NCBI RefSeq assembly: GCF_900163645.1 | Contig: NZ_FUKM01000020.1 | Coordinates: forward strand, 1 to 64,000 | Direction: 5' to 3' | Source: Halomonas citrativorans | Lineage (GTDB): Bacteria > Pseudomonadota > Gammaproteobacteria > Pseudomonadales > Halomonadaceae | Length of the DNA: 64,000 bases | Shown: piece by piece, positions 36,264 to 47,004 of the stretch | Layout of the letters: each line of letters begins with the position of its first letter | How positions within the stretch are numbered: the first letter of the stretch is position 1 | Notes under the pieces: model-generated | Told to the model about the DNA's origin: nothing | Database searches by the model: none | Seen by the model: the letters and a program-made list of their open reading frames with translations, nothing else | Position numbers and translations under genes: made by a program

Positions 36264-37052
36264 GTGTACGATCTCTTTCTACTGGACTCATTCCCCCAGC
36301 AACAGGCTAGCATGGTTTCCCATACGCTGAATGGCCAAAAGGTGTGGTTAAAACGTGCCGCCAAACGGAACTCGCAGCTTGCCTATGCACCGCTCAAGTT
36401 ATTGGCTGCATGGTTTAATATTGAAGCGTTAAAGCCGGTCCCCAACCTTGGCGGTGAGCAAAGTATTTTCACCGAGGCACAACGGATTAGAGCCTTAAGT
36501 GAAGCAGGCATCTCAGTTCCCATCATCCTGGCCGAAAATCCTCAAGCCCTTCTTTTGGCGGATGCGGGGTCTCCTGAACAACCCGCTGTGACACTGCTGG
36601 AAAAACTCAAAAAGGCGAACAGTGTTGAGGAAGTGGATAAAATGCTTAGTCAAAGTATCCAGGCACTCAACGCGGTTCATGAGCGTAATTGCTACCTGAG
36701 TGAAGCGTTCGCACGTAATATCCTTATCACCCAGGATCAAACTGTCTTTATCGATTTTGAAACGGATCCAGGTAAAGTACATACCCCAATCAACTGTATG
36801 GTGCGCGATTGGTACTGCTTTATCTTTTCACTCTATGGCAAACTCTCTAAATCACCGATGCAAATCGAACGTTTAACCCCTGCGCTGATTGATGGACTGC
36901 ACAGCGCCCGGCAGGAAGTTCGAGAGCAGTTTAAAAAAACGCTGCCCAAACTACTCCGCTTGCAAAAAATCCCATTTAAATATCTGGGTAGTGATGGCCG
37001 CAAAATTAGCGTCACGTTGCAGGCGTTGGCTATGCTTAATCAGCGTCTTTAA
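36264..37052 (+). CDS. Kinase-fold protein of the lipopolysaccharide-kinase/BUD32 type, atypical active site
   Basis: A 262-residue protein with a kinase-like layout: a candidate ATP lysine in KVWLKRAAK, an acidic helix (IFTEAQRIRALSEAGI), a hinge (ALLLADAGS), the catalytic-loop position YLSEAFARNILI and the metal motif FIDFETD. Compared with KdkA in this window (HVDLNARNIL), the usual His-x-Asp reads Leu-Ser-Glu. The catalytic Asp is thus replaced by Glu, so activity is doubtful or unusual. GTG 36264 follows GGAG by seven bases. It is coupled to gmhB (TAATG), suggesting a role in lipopolysaccharide or another cell-surface sugar. Confidence 0.68.
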   Translation: MYDLFLLDSFPQQQASMVSHTLNGQKVWLKRAAKRNSQLAYAPLKLLAAWFNIEALKPVPNLGGEQSIFTEAQRIRALSEAGISVPIILAENPQALLLADAGSPEQPAVTLLEKLKKANSVEEVDKMLSQSIQALNAVHERNCYLSEAFARNILITQDQTVFIDFETDPGKVHTPINCMVRDWYCFIFSLYGKLSKSPMQIERLTPALIDGLHSARQEVREQFKKTLPKLLRLQKIPFKYLGSDGRKISVTLQALAMLNQRL

Positions 37053-37627
37053 TGGAACACGCAATGCCTATTTCCCCCAAGCAGCTAGTTATTCTTGATC
37101 GTGACGGCGTCATTAATCAGGATTCTGACGCCTATATAAAGTCACTCGAAGAGTGGCTGCCCTACCCTTCTGCCATCCATGCTATCGCTAAATTATCCCA
37201 AGCCGGTTACACCGTTGCGATAGCCACGAATCAGTCAGGCATTGGCCGCGGTTATTACGATGCAGGCGTTCTCGGCCAAATGCATGATCGTCTAAATGCG
37301 TTGGTCAATGCCGCAGGAGGAACAATAGCGCATATCGCTTACTGTCCGCATGGGCCCGCCGATGATTGCGAATGCCGCAAACCCTTACCGGGCTTGCTAC
37401 ATGATATTCAGCGTGCGTTAAGTTTATCGAGTTTATCCGGCAGCTGGATGGTGGGTGATAGCCTGCGCGACCTGCAAGCGGGCGAAGCATGTGGCTGTCA
37501 GTCGGTATTAGTAAAAACTGGCAAAGGCGAGAAAACACTGGCCAAGGGCGTTGGCCTGGAAAACGCCCACGTTTATACAGATTTAGCCGAGTTTGTCGAT
37601 TGGCTGCTATCCCATTCATCCGGCTAA
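37052..37627 (+). CDS. gmhB: D-glycero-beta-D-manno-heptose-1,7-bisphosphate 7-phosphatase
   Basis: GmhB removes the 7-phosphate between the two HldE steps of ADP-heptose synthesis. The 191-residue HAD phosphatase has the nucleophile motif ILDRDGVIN, ATNQSGIGRG, the zinc-binding CPHGPADDCECRKP and MVGDSLRDLQAG. ATG 37052 overlaps the previous stop; an ATG at 37064 with GGA seven bases upstream is an alternative. The placement near gyrB matches Pseudomonas (gyrB, lptA-like, gmhB, glyS). Confidence 0.94.
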   Translation: MEHAMPISPKQLVILDRDGVINQDSDAYIKSLEEWLPYPSAIHAIAKLSQAGYTVAIATNQSGIGRGYYDAGVLGQMHDRLNALVNAAGGTIAHIAYCPHGPADDCECRKPLPGLLHDIQRALSLSSLSGSWMVGDSLRDLQAGEACGCQSVLVKTGKGEKTLAKGVGLENAHVYTDLAEFVDWLLSHSSG

Positions 37628-37641
37628 ATTTTATAGCTTAA

Positions 37642-37676
37642 AAAAATGCCGCTGGCTTGAAGCCAGCGGCATTTTT
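37642..37676. terminator. Bidirectional intrinsic terminator between gmhB and gyrB
   Basis: A 16-bp perfect stem (37642-37657 with 37661-37676), loop TGA, begins with an A-run and ends with a T-run. It can therefore stop both the plus-strand gmhB transcript and the minus-strand gyrB transcript. Confidence 0.85.
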
Positions 37677-37688
37677 CATTTTAGGCAA

Positions 37689-37704
37689 TGTTTCACGTGA
37701 AACA
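37689..37704. other. parS site 2
   Basis: A second perfect 16-base parS palindrome, 12 bases after the bidirectional terminator and 27 bases from the gyrB stop. Confidence 0.95.
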
Positions 37705-37731
37705 TAGTATGCGAGCTTTCACTCGCGTGCC

Positions 37732-40191
<2,460 letters not shown>

Positions 40192-41295
40192 CTACCCATC
40201 TTGCACCAACTGGCCAAGCCCTTGCTGGTCACGTTTCACGTGAAACATGCCAACCAGGGTTTTAGATTGCCACATAGGTTGCAATGCGGCGGGGTCGACG
40301 CTGGTAATAAATGCCTGACACTGCATCTCTTCAAGCAACTGACAGAAACGCTGTTGGTGTTGCACATCCAGCTCTGCTGGCAAATCATCAATTAAATAAA
40401 TGCAGTGACGCTGTGCTGTTCTTTCCAGAAACCGCCCTTGGGCAAGCTTGAGTGCGCTTACCACTAGCTTTTGCTGGCCTCTGGAAAGCACTTCTACAGC
40501 AGGCTGTTTATTAAGCCTGATACGCAAATCGGCACGCTGAGGGCCTTGTTGGGTAAACCCCATTTGCTGATCGGTTACTCGGTTATCCTGAAGCACATCA
40601 GCAAGCGTTTTCTGTTTATCCCATCCTCGAGCGTAGTTAAGCTTTAAGCCAGGTAACGGAAGAAGTACATTCAGAGTTTCTTCAAAGACGGGAAGAAACT
40701 CACTAAACCATTCAAACCGCAACCTATCGACTACCTCGCCCCATAGCGCCAATTCTTGCTCCCAAGCCGCCATTTCCTGTGGGTCTATTCTACCACGCCT
40801 GAGTAATGCGTTCCGATGTTTCACTGCTCGGCGTGTACGCTTCCATGCTTCCAGAAAGTGATGTTTCACGTGAAACACTCCCCAATCAAGAAACTCGCGC
40901 CGCCCGGCCGGGGACCCTTCAAGAAGCCTAAAAGCGTCAGGATTGATCAATTGCAATGGCATCGCCTCGACCAGCTCGGCCAAGCGCACCCCCTTGTCTC
41001 CCCGCAAACGCAGCTCTAGTTCACGCTGAGCCCGCAAACGGCGTACCCCTATGGAAATCTCTGGCTCCCCTTCCAGGCGCCCATAGAGCGTCATATGCGC
41101 CACGTCAGATTGGATGGCATGCTTTAGCTGACGAGTACGAAACGAGCGTCCCATCCCCAGAACATGAATACCTTCCAGCAGGCTAGTTTTACCACTGCCA
41201 TTCAGCCCAGTGATGATATTGATCCCCGCAGAAGGATGCATATCAAGCGGTGCTAAATTCCGTAATCCCTGGAAGTTAAGCTGACTCAAGCTCAT
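40192..41295 (-). CDS. recF: DNA replication and repair protein RecF
   Basis: RecF is a single-stranded-DNA-gap repair ATPase of the SMC-like ABC class. The 367-residue protein has the Walker A in GLNGSGKTSLLEGI, a signature motif region (LSRGQQKLVVSALKLAQ) and Walker B (YLIDDLPAELD). Two parS palindromes are embedded in the gene; each is read as the tetrapeptide FHVK, near residue 143 and near residue 353. It sits between dnaN and gyrB, as in Pseudomonas and E. coli. Confidence 0.95.
   Translation of the reverse strand: MSLSQLNFQGLRNLAPLDMHPSAGINIITGLNGSGKTSLLEGIHVLGMGRSFRTRQLKHAIQSDVAHMTLYGRLEGEPEISIGVRRLRAQRELELRLRGDKGVRLAELVEAMPLQLINPDAFRLLEGSPAGRREFLDWGVFHVKHHFLEAWKRTRRAVKHRNALLRRGRIDPQEMAAWEQELALWGEVVDRLRFEWFSEFLPVFEETLNVLLPLPGLKLNYARGWDKQKTLADVLQDNRVTDQQMGFTQQGPQRADLRIRLNKQPAVEVLSRGQQKLVVSALKLAQGRFLERTAQRHCIYLIDDLPAELDVQHQQRFCQLLEEMQCQAFITSVDPAALQPMWQSKTLVGMFHVKRDQQGLGQLVQDG
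40232..40247. other. parS-like site 3 inside recF (15 of 16 matches)
   Basis: CGTTTCACGTGAAACA differs from the parS palindrome only at the first base. It lies in the last codons of recF. Confidence 0.85.
40862..40877. other. parS site 4 inside recF
   Basis: A perfect 16-base parS palindrome within the recF coding sequence. A half-site (TGTTTCAC) lies about 45 bases away at roughly 40816. Confidence 0.92.
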
Positions 41296-41337
41296 GTAAA
41301 CACTCGGGTAAAAGGCGTCACCAAACCCTAAGAGAAA

Positions 41338-41365
41338 GCGGCGCCCCTGCTACCAGAAGCGCCGC
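41338..41365 (-). terminator. Possible attenuating hairpin between dnaN and recF
   Basis: GCGGCGC (41338-41344) pairs with 41359-41365. Read on the minus strand, the stem is followed by TTTCTCTT. It could reduce read-through from dnaN into recF. Confidence 0.38.
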
Positions 41366-41392
41366 CCCGTTTGGCATTTATGAAACGATGTA

Positions 41393-42496
41393 TTACAACC
41401 GCATGGGCATAACAACATACAGCGCATCGCCACCACCCGGCTCTTCAAGCAGCGCACTGCTATTAGGGTCGGCCAGCGTTATTTGCACCCTGTCTTCATT
41501 TAAGACGCTAAGCACGTCAACCAAATAGCCCACGTTGAAGCCGACTTCCATCGCAGAACCGTTATATTCGACGGCCACGTTCTCTTCGGCTTCTTCCTGT
41601 TCAGGGTTATTCGCCATGACCTTAAGGTTGCCCTCTTCCAGGTATAAGCGCACACCGCGATACTTCTCATTGGAGAGAATCGCCGTACGTGACAGCACCT
41701 GACGCAACTCGGCGCGTTCAGCAATTAGCACTTTATCGCCATTGCGTGGCACGACGCGCTCATAGTCAGGGAACTTTCCGTCAATCAGCTTGGACGTAAA
41801 GGTGAAGTCACCGGTATGAGCACGCACATGGGTTGAACCCAGCGTCAGGCTTACCGGCTCATCGCTATCATCCAGCAGGCGCGAAAGCTCAAGGATGCCC
41901 TTGCGAGGTACAATCAGCTTCTGCGGCTGGCTAACCGCGACATCAACAGGACGTGAGCACATCGCCAAGCGGTGGCCGTCTGTCGCCACCGTGCGTAGCA
42001 AGTTACTTTGAATTTCCAACAGCATGCCATTGAGATAGTAGCGAACATCCTGCTGCGCCATGGCAAATGACGTGGTCTCAATAAGGTGTTTTAACGTGCC
42101 CCGCGGAACGCTTAACTCCTGACTGCTATCGGCATCTTCAATATTGGGGAATTCAGCCACCGGTAAAGTCGAGAGCGTAAAGCGTGAACGACCGCTGCGC
42201 AGCACCGCTCGGCCATCTTCAACGGTCAGTTGGATATCGGACTGATCAGGCAGCGATTTACAAATATCCATCAGCTTACGAGCAGGCACGGTTGCCGCCC
42301 CCGGCTGGTCAACCTGGCTTGCGACAGTACGCCCAATGAGTTCAACCTCAAGGTCCGTACCGGTTAGTGCGACCTGGTCACCTTCGACCTGAATCAGCAC
42401 ATTAGACAGTACAGGTAGCGTTTGGCGCCGTTCTACCACGCCTGCCACCAGAGTCAGCGGACGCAGCAATGCCTCTCGGGAAATTGAAAATTTCAT
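41393..42496 (-). CDS. dnaN: DNA polymerase III beta subunit (sliding clamp)
   Basis: DnaN is the ring-shaped processivity clamp. The 367-residue protein shows three clamp domains: MKFSISREALLRPLTLVAG at the start, LPVLSNVLIQ, YLNGMLLEI with VATDGHRLAM, and the C-terminal VVMPMRL. ATG 42496 follows GGAG by five bases; the in-frame GTG at 42502 is less likely. Confidence 0.97.
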   Translation of the reverse strand: MKFSISREALLRPLTLVAGVVERRQTLPVLSNVLIQVEGDQVALTGTDLEVELIGRTVASQVDQPGAATVPARKLMDICKSLPDQSDIQLTVEDGRAVLRSGRSRFTLSTLPVAEFPNIEDADSSQELSVPRGTLKHLIETTSFAMAQQDVRYYLNGMLLEIQSNLLRTVATDGHRLAMCSRPVDVAVSQPQKLIVPRKGILELSRLLDDSDEPVSLTLGSTHVRAHTGDFTFTSKLIDGKFPDYERVVPRNGDKVLIAERAELRQVLSRTAILSNEKYRGVRLYLEEGNLKVMANNPEQEEAEENVAVEYNGSAMEVGFNVGYLVDVLSVLNEDRVQITLADPNSSALLEEPGGGDALYVVMPMRL

Positions 42497-42554
42497 CAAC
42501 ACTCCGGTTTATATCCTGAAAACCTGCAGACGGCAGGCCAATCCCATGGATGAT

Positions 42555-44018
42555 TTAGCTGGTTAAAAGGCGCAACAGATTTTTGTAATCTTCGCGAATA
42601 TCCGCGCTCTCCTCTTGCAAGGCTTTCACCTTGCGGCAAGCGTGAAGTACCGTTGTATGATCACGGCCACCAAACGCATCGCCAATTTCCGGCAAACTAT
42701 GATTGGTCAATTCCTTGGCTAGCGCCATGGCCACCTGCCGGGGGCGAGCGACTGAGCGCGAGCGTCGCTTGGATAATAAATCTGCCACCTTGATTTTGTA
42801 ATACTCGGCTACTGTGCGCTGGATATTATCTACGCCCACCTGCTTATCTTGTAGCGCGAGTAAATCTTTTAGCGACTCACGAATAAAATCCTGAGTAATC
42901 GGCTTACCCATAAAGTGTGAGTCAGCAATAACTTTTTTCAGTGCCCCTTCCAATTCACGTACGTTCGAGCGAATTTTTTGAGCAATAAAGAAGGCTGCAT
43001 CGTGAGGTAAATCAACTTTGGCCTGGTCGGCTTTTTTCATCAAGATGGCTACGCGGGTTTCAAGTTCGGGCGGCTCAATAGCCACCGTCAAGCCCCATCC
43101 AAAGCGCGATTTCAGGCGCTCCTCAACGCCACTGATCTCCTTGGGATAACGATCAGAGGTGAGAATCATTTGCTGGCCGCCTTCCAACAGCGCATTAAAG
43201 GTATGGAAAAACTCCTCTTGGGAGCGTTCCTTGCCAGCAAAAAACTGAATATCATCAATGAGTAATGCATCAACGCTGCGATAAAAGCGTTTGAAGTCGT
43301 TGATCGCATTAAGCTGAAGTGCCTTGACCATATCGGCAACAAAACGCTCAGAATGCAGGTACACCACCCGGGCATTTTCCCGGCGACCAGCCAGCGCATT
43401 GCCTACGGCGTGCATCAAGTGCGTTTTACCCAGGCCTACCCCACCGTATAGAAATAGTGGGTTATAGGCACCACCCGGATTTTCCGAAACCTGCCGAGAC
43501 GCCGCACGTGCCAGCTGGTTGGATTTACCTTCCACGAAGGTATCAAACGTAAAATTAGGGTTAAGCCCACTGCCGTGCTTAAGACTACCTTCGACCTGGA
43601 CCTGACGCTCGTTAGTGCGACGGCGCGGCGTTTCTTCACGCTCACGCAGCCGATCAATTTCACGCTCATCGGCAATATCGCCACGCGGGGGCGTATGCAC
43701 CGAAGGCGCCGAGGTTGAAGCGGAAACAGGATTACCCAAATCACGCGGCTGGGGGACCGCCGCTACTGGACGACGGCTACCTACGGTCAGGCTTACTTTG
43801 GGTGGTTTAGACGGCGCAAGCTCGCGGATCAGCTCACTGATTCGCTTGGCATACTTGTCACTCACCCAATCGCGCACAAAGCGATTAGGCGCCAGTAAGC
43901 GCAACTCATTGGACTCTCCTTCTTCTGCCTGCAAGGGACGTATCCAGGTATTGAATTGCTGAGAATTCAATTCGTCCTGCAGGTAGTCCAGGCACTGTTG
44001 CCAAAGCGCGAGTGACAC
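42555..44018 (-). CDS. dnaA: Chromosomal replication initiator protein DnaA
   Basis: DnaA binds the origin boxes and melts the duplex. The 487-residue protein has the N-terminal DnaB-interaction domain ([15 protein letters not shown]), a variable linker rich in Pro/Arg/Glu (about residues 85-150), AAA+ motifs ([30 protein letters not shown]) and the C-terminal helix-turn-helix signature [14 protein letters not shown]. It starts with GTG at 44018, with GGTGAG upstream. It is transcribed away from the origin. Confidence 0.98.
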   Translation of the reverse strand: MSLALWQQCLDYLQDELNSQQFNTWIRPLQAEEGESNELRLLAPNRFVRDWVSDKYAKRISELIRELAPSKPPKVSLTVGSRRPVAAVPQPRDLGNPVSASTSAPSVHTPPRGDIADEREIDRLREREETPRRRTNERQVQVEGSLKHGSGLNPNFTFDTFVEGKSNQLARAASRQVSENPGGAYNPLFLYGGVGLGKTHLMHAVGNALAGRRENARVVYLHSERFVADMVKALQLNAINDFKRFYRSVDALLIDDIQFFAGKERSQEEFFHTFNALLEGGQQMILTSDRYPKEISGVEERLKSRFGWGLTVAIEPPELETRVAILMKKADQAKVDLPHDAAFFIAQKIRSNVRELEGALKKVIADSHFMGKPITQDFIRESLKDLLALQDKQVGVDNIQRTVAEYYKIKVADLLSKRRSRSVARPRQVAMALAKELTNHSLPEIGDAFGGRDHTTVLHACRKVKALQEESADIREDYKNLLRLLTS

Positions 44019-44440
44019 TCATCTCACCATCAGTTGAAAACGGCCGACCATTGTAGCGCTCTAAGGCTTGGTTATCCACACGGGTTGGGGCAACAATTAT
44101 GCCTGTGGACAACTTATTATGAGCACGTGGGATAACCCGCGGATGGAATGGGGACAGATCCATTTTTAGCGTTTTTCCACACCGCTACACACACCAAACC
44201 AACAGTTTATAGACCGCTTATACGATACTTATGCACATTGTTTTTATGATTTTATGATATTGATTAACATGTCAATTATTGGCTTATCCACAAATAGTAT
44301 CCCCACTATTAATAACAATAAGATTTAAAAACCTTACTAGTAATAGTAGTTGTTCTTGTTTTCGAGTAAAAAAGCCGACAGGGCCCATGCCCATTGCCTT
44401 TTTGTTGGTTTTTATGCAAGGAAAAATTGCACCCGACGCG
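44019..44440. other. Predicted replication origin (oriC) in the dnaA-rpmH gap
   Basis: This 530-base dnaA-rpmH gap contains two perfect DnaA boxes TTATCCACA (44072-44080 and 44284-44292, plus strand). Near-consensus boxes are TTGTCCACA (44104-44112, minus strand), TTTTCCACA (44173-44181) and TTATGCACA (44229-44237). Stretches at 44238-44283 and 44293-44350 are strikingly AT-rich and are candidates for the unwinding element. Divergent transcription and the dnaA/rpmH flanks match the Pseudomonas origin. The exact limits are not defined by sequence alone. Confidence 0.85.
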
Positions 44441-44457
44441 GGAAGTCTCTACAATTT
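44429..44457 (+). promoter_or_regulatory. Predicted sigma-70 promoter of rpmH-rnpA
   Basis: TTGCAC (44429-44434) and TACAAT (44452-44457) are separated by 17 bases. Transcription would start near 44464, leaving a leader of about 87 bases before rpmH. Confidence 0.65.
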
Positions 44458-44550
44458 CCGGTCTTGAATTGAAACTCCCCGGCTAGTTTCCTCACTGGAC
44501 CGGGTCTTTTGGATTCACATCCGTCCTAAACCACGTGGGAATTACGAGTT

Positions 44551-44685
44551 ATGAAACGCACTTTTCAACCCAGCGTTCTCAAACGCAAGCGCACGCATGG
44601 CTTCCGTGCTCGCATGGCAACCAAAAACGGCCGTGCCGTTATCTCTCGCCGCCGTGCGAAAGGCCGCAAGCGTCTGAGCGCCTGA
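44551..44685 (+). CDS. rpmH: 50S ribosomal protein L34
   Basis: The ATG at 44551 opens a 44-codon ORF encoding a highly basic protein: [18 protein letters not shown], then [11 protein letters not shown] and a final [13 protein letters not shown]. This is the complete L34 of the large ribosomal subunit. It precedes rnpA by 13 bases, the near-universal rpmH-rnpA arrangement. Confidence 0.98.
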   Translation: MKRTFQPSVLKRKRTHGFRARMATKNGRAVISRRRAKGRKRLSA

Positions 44686-44698
44686 TCTCGGATTGCGT

Positions 44699-45100
44699 GT
44701 GCCGCCTCAAGGCTTTCCCCGGCGTTTGCGTCTTTTAAACGCCGGGGATTTTAGTCACGTGTTCGAACAAGCCGACCTTAAAGTTCATGGCAAAGGTATG
44801 ATGGCGTTAGCGCGCATGAGTACCCGGGGGCATCCTCGCATTGGACTAATTGTCAGCAAGAAAAATGCAAAGCGCGCTGTAGATCGCAACCGCTTTAAGC
44901 GTCTAGTCCGAGAATCCGCCAGGCTTCGCCAGGATCACCTTCCCTCCATGGATATTGTGATATTAGCCAAGCGTGGCGTGCAGGATATCGACAATGAAAC
45001 GCTTAACCGGCAGTTGCATGGTATGTGGAAACGCCTTCAGCGTGACGCGCAAACGGTATCAATTGCACCACCGCTTGATGGCGTAACACGTGACACTTGA
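44699..45100 (+). CDS. rnpA: Ribonuclease P protein component
   Basis: RnpA is the basic protein subunit of RNase P, which matures tRNA 5' ends. The roughly 133-residue product has the substrate-binding GFPRRLRLLNAGDFSHVF start and the RNR signature in SKKNAKRAVDRNRFKRLVRES. Start candidates are GTG 44699 and TTG 44693; neither has a clear ribosome-binding site. The usual downstream yidD gene is absent; only 115 bases separate it from yidC. Confidence 0.93.
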   Translation: MPPQGFPRRLRLLNAGDFSHVFEQADLKVHGKGMMALARMSTRGHPRIGLIVSKKNAKRAVDRNRFKRLVRESARLRQDHLPSMDIVILAKRGVQDIDNETLNRQLHGMWKRLQRDAQTVSIAPPLDGVTRDT

Positions 45101-45125
45101 CGACACACCTCGCCGCTCGACCTCG

Positions 45126-45143
45126 GCCTGCCGCTTGGCAGGC
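45126..45143 (+). terminator. Small hairpin between rnpA and yidC
   Basis: GCCTGCC (45126-45132) pairs with GGCAGGC (45137-45143) around a GCTT loop and is followed by TTTC. It is at most a weak terminator or processing element. Confidence 0.38.
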
Positions 45144-45215
45144 TTTCGTGTGTCATGGGTCGAGTAAATGACACTGCGCCATTAGCATGTTCATCACCCA
45201 GCGGGCAGAACCCTC

Positions 45216-46904
45216 ATGGACGTAAAACGACTTCTCTTACTGATTCCAATGGCAGTACTTGCCTATCTACTGGTTATTCAGTGGAATCAGGATTATGGGC
45301 CGACAGATTACGACTCGACGCCTGAAATTACGCAAAGCAGTAGCGATGCCCCCTCAGCCAATGCTGAAAGCAGTAACGACCTGACGGTTCCGTCAACGTC
45401 GGCACCCAACAGTGCGGTAGGCGACGGGCTGGCAAGCGATACTGAAAGCGAAACATCAAGCCGTGACTTTATTGCGGTGGCTACCGATGTTCTCGACGTG
45501 CGCATTGACCCGCACGGCGGCGACATTATTTATGCTGCGTTACCTCAGCATAAAATGACGCTGGATACTGAACGCAACTATGTGTTGCTCTCGGATAATT
45601 CAATGCGTAGCTATGTTGCACGTTCCGGCCTACAGCTGGACGGGCAAGCAAGTCGTATTGAATTTACCCCGGAAAGCAATGCCTATCGTCTGGCAGATGA
45701 TGATGACCAGCTGACCGTTGACTTACGGGCAGACGTTAACGGCGTTGATATTATCAAGCGTCTTACGTTCGAACGTGGAAATTACGCGGTCAATGTTGAT
45801 TACTATATTGCCAATAATACCGATGCGCCGGTGAGTGCTCGTTTTATTGGCCAATTAGCGCGTGATAACAGCCCTGACCCGTCAAGCGGCGTTGCCATGG
45901 GTATGAACTCCTATATTGGGGCAGCGTACTCAACACCAGACGCACGTTATGAAAAGATCGATTTTGAAGATATTCAAAACCGTAACTTTGAAAATCGTGA
46001 AGCCCAGGGCGGCTGGATTGCGCTTATCCAGCACTACTTCGTTTCTGCTTGGGCACCGCCTCAAGACCAGCAAAACCTTTACTACGTCACCACTGACTCA
46101 AGTAATCGTAATGTGGTGGCTTTTGCTGGCCCTACCAGCAACATTGCGGCGGAAGGTGAAGCGACGCTGGGCGCCACGCTCTACATGGGGCCCAAGGTTC
46201 AGGACTACCTTGAGCAAGTGGCACCCAACCTGCGCCTGACCGTTGACTATGGCTGGCTGTGGTTTATTGCCAACCCGCTGTTCTGGTTGCTGGATAAGAT
46301 CCACGACATCGTGGGCAACTGGGGTTGGTCGATTGTTCTGCTGACGGTTGTGGTTAAGCTGGTGCTCTTCCCGCTGTCTGCCAAGGCTTACAAGTCAATG
46401 GCACGCATGCGGAAATTGGGCCCGGAAATGCAGCGTCTTAAAGAGACTTATGGCGATGATCGCCAGAAAATGTCTCAAGAGATGATGAAATTCTACAAAA
46501 AGGAGAAGATCAATCCTTTAGGTGGCTGCTTACCCATCGTCATACAGATGCCGGTGTTTATCGCGCTTTACTGGATGTTGCTGGAGTCGGTAGAACTGCG
46601 CCATGCGCCGTTTATCTTCTGGATTCACGATCTATCGGTGAAAGATCCTTACTTCATCCTGCCGATACTGATGGGTATATCCATGTATGTTCAGCAGCTG
46701 CTGAACCCGACACCTCCGGACCCCATGCAGGCGAAGATCATGAAGATGCTGCCGATTATCTTCACCTTCTTCTTCCTGTGGTTCCCGGCGGGTCTGGTGA
46801 TCTACTGGGTAACCAACAACATCATTTCGGTCGCGCAACAGTACTTTATTACGCGTAGTATCGAAAAAGACCCCAGTGTTGGTAAAGGAATGCGAACCAA
46901 GTAA
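45216..46904 (+). CDS. yidC: Membrane protein insertase YidC
   Basis: YidC inserts and folds inner-membrane proteins, alone or with SecYEG. The 562-residue protein has an N-terminal transmembrane helix (LLLLIPMAVLAYLLVIQW) and a Ser/Asp/Glu-rich linker. A large periplasmic P1 domain follows (about residues 80-340), then the conserved five-helix core from about residue 350 (NWGWSIVLLTVVVKLVLFPL, YKKEKINPLGGCLPIVIQMP). The basic tail is short. It lies in the rpmH-rnpA-yidC-mnmE order and ends in a strong terminator. Confidence 0.96.
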   Translation: MDVKRLLLLIPMAVLAYLLVIQWNQDYGPTDYDSTPEITQSSSDAPSANAESSNDLTVPSTSAPNSAVGDGLASDTESETSSRDFIAVATDVLDVRIDPHGGDIIYAALPQHKMTLDTERNYVLLSDNSMRSYVARSGLQLDGQASRIEFTPESNAYRLADDDDQLTVDLRADVNGVDIIKRLTFERGNYAVNVDYYIANNTDAPVSARFIGQLARDNSPDPSSGVAMGMNSYIGAAYSTPDARYEKIDFEDIQNRNFENREAQGGWIALIQHYFVSAWAPPQDQQNLYYVTTDSSNRNVVAFAGPTSNIAAEGEATLGATLYMGPKVQDYLEQVAPNLRLTVDYGWLWFIANPLFWLLDKIHDIVGNWGWSIVLLTVVVKLVLFPLSAKAYKSMARMRKLGPEMQRLKETYGDDRQKMSQEMMKFYKKEKINPLGGCLPIVIQMPVFIALYWMLLESVELRHAPFIFWIHDLSVKDPYFILPILMGISMYVQQLLNPTPPDPMQAKIMKMLPIIFTFFFLWFPAGLVIYWVTNNIISVAQQYFITRSIEKDPSVGKGMRTK

Positions 46905-46922
46905 TCCTTGTTAACCACGCTC

Positions 46923-46956
46923 CCAGACCCCCGCCCTCGTGCGGGGGTCTGGCGTT
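46923..46956 (+). terminator. Intrinsic terminator after yidC
   Basis: A 12-bp GC-rich stem (46923-46934 with 46941-46952), loop CCTCGT, is followed by CGTTTT, 18 bases after the yidC stop. Confidence 0.8.
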
Positions 46957-47004
46957 TTAGAGACGACAAATTCACAATGTACGCATCCATTAATGAGGCG
47001 CGCC

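Noticed and set aside
44127..44135. GTGGGATAA in the origin region as a further DnaA box
   Set aside because: Three mismatches to the consensus in the first positions; not counted among the boxes.
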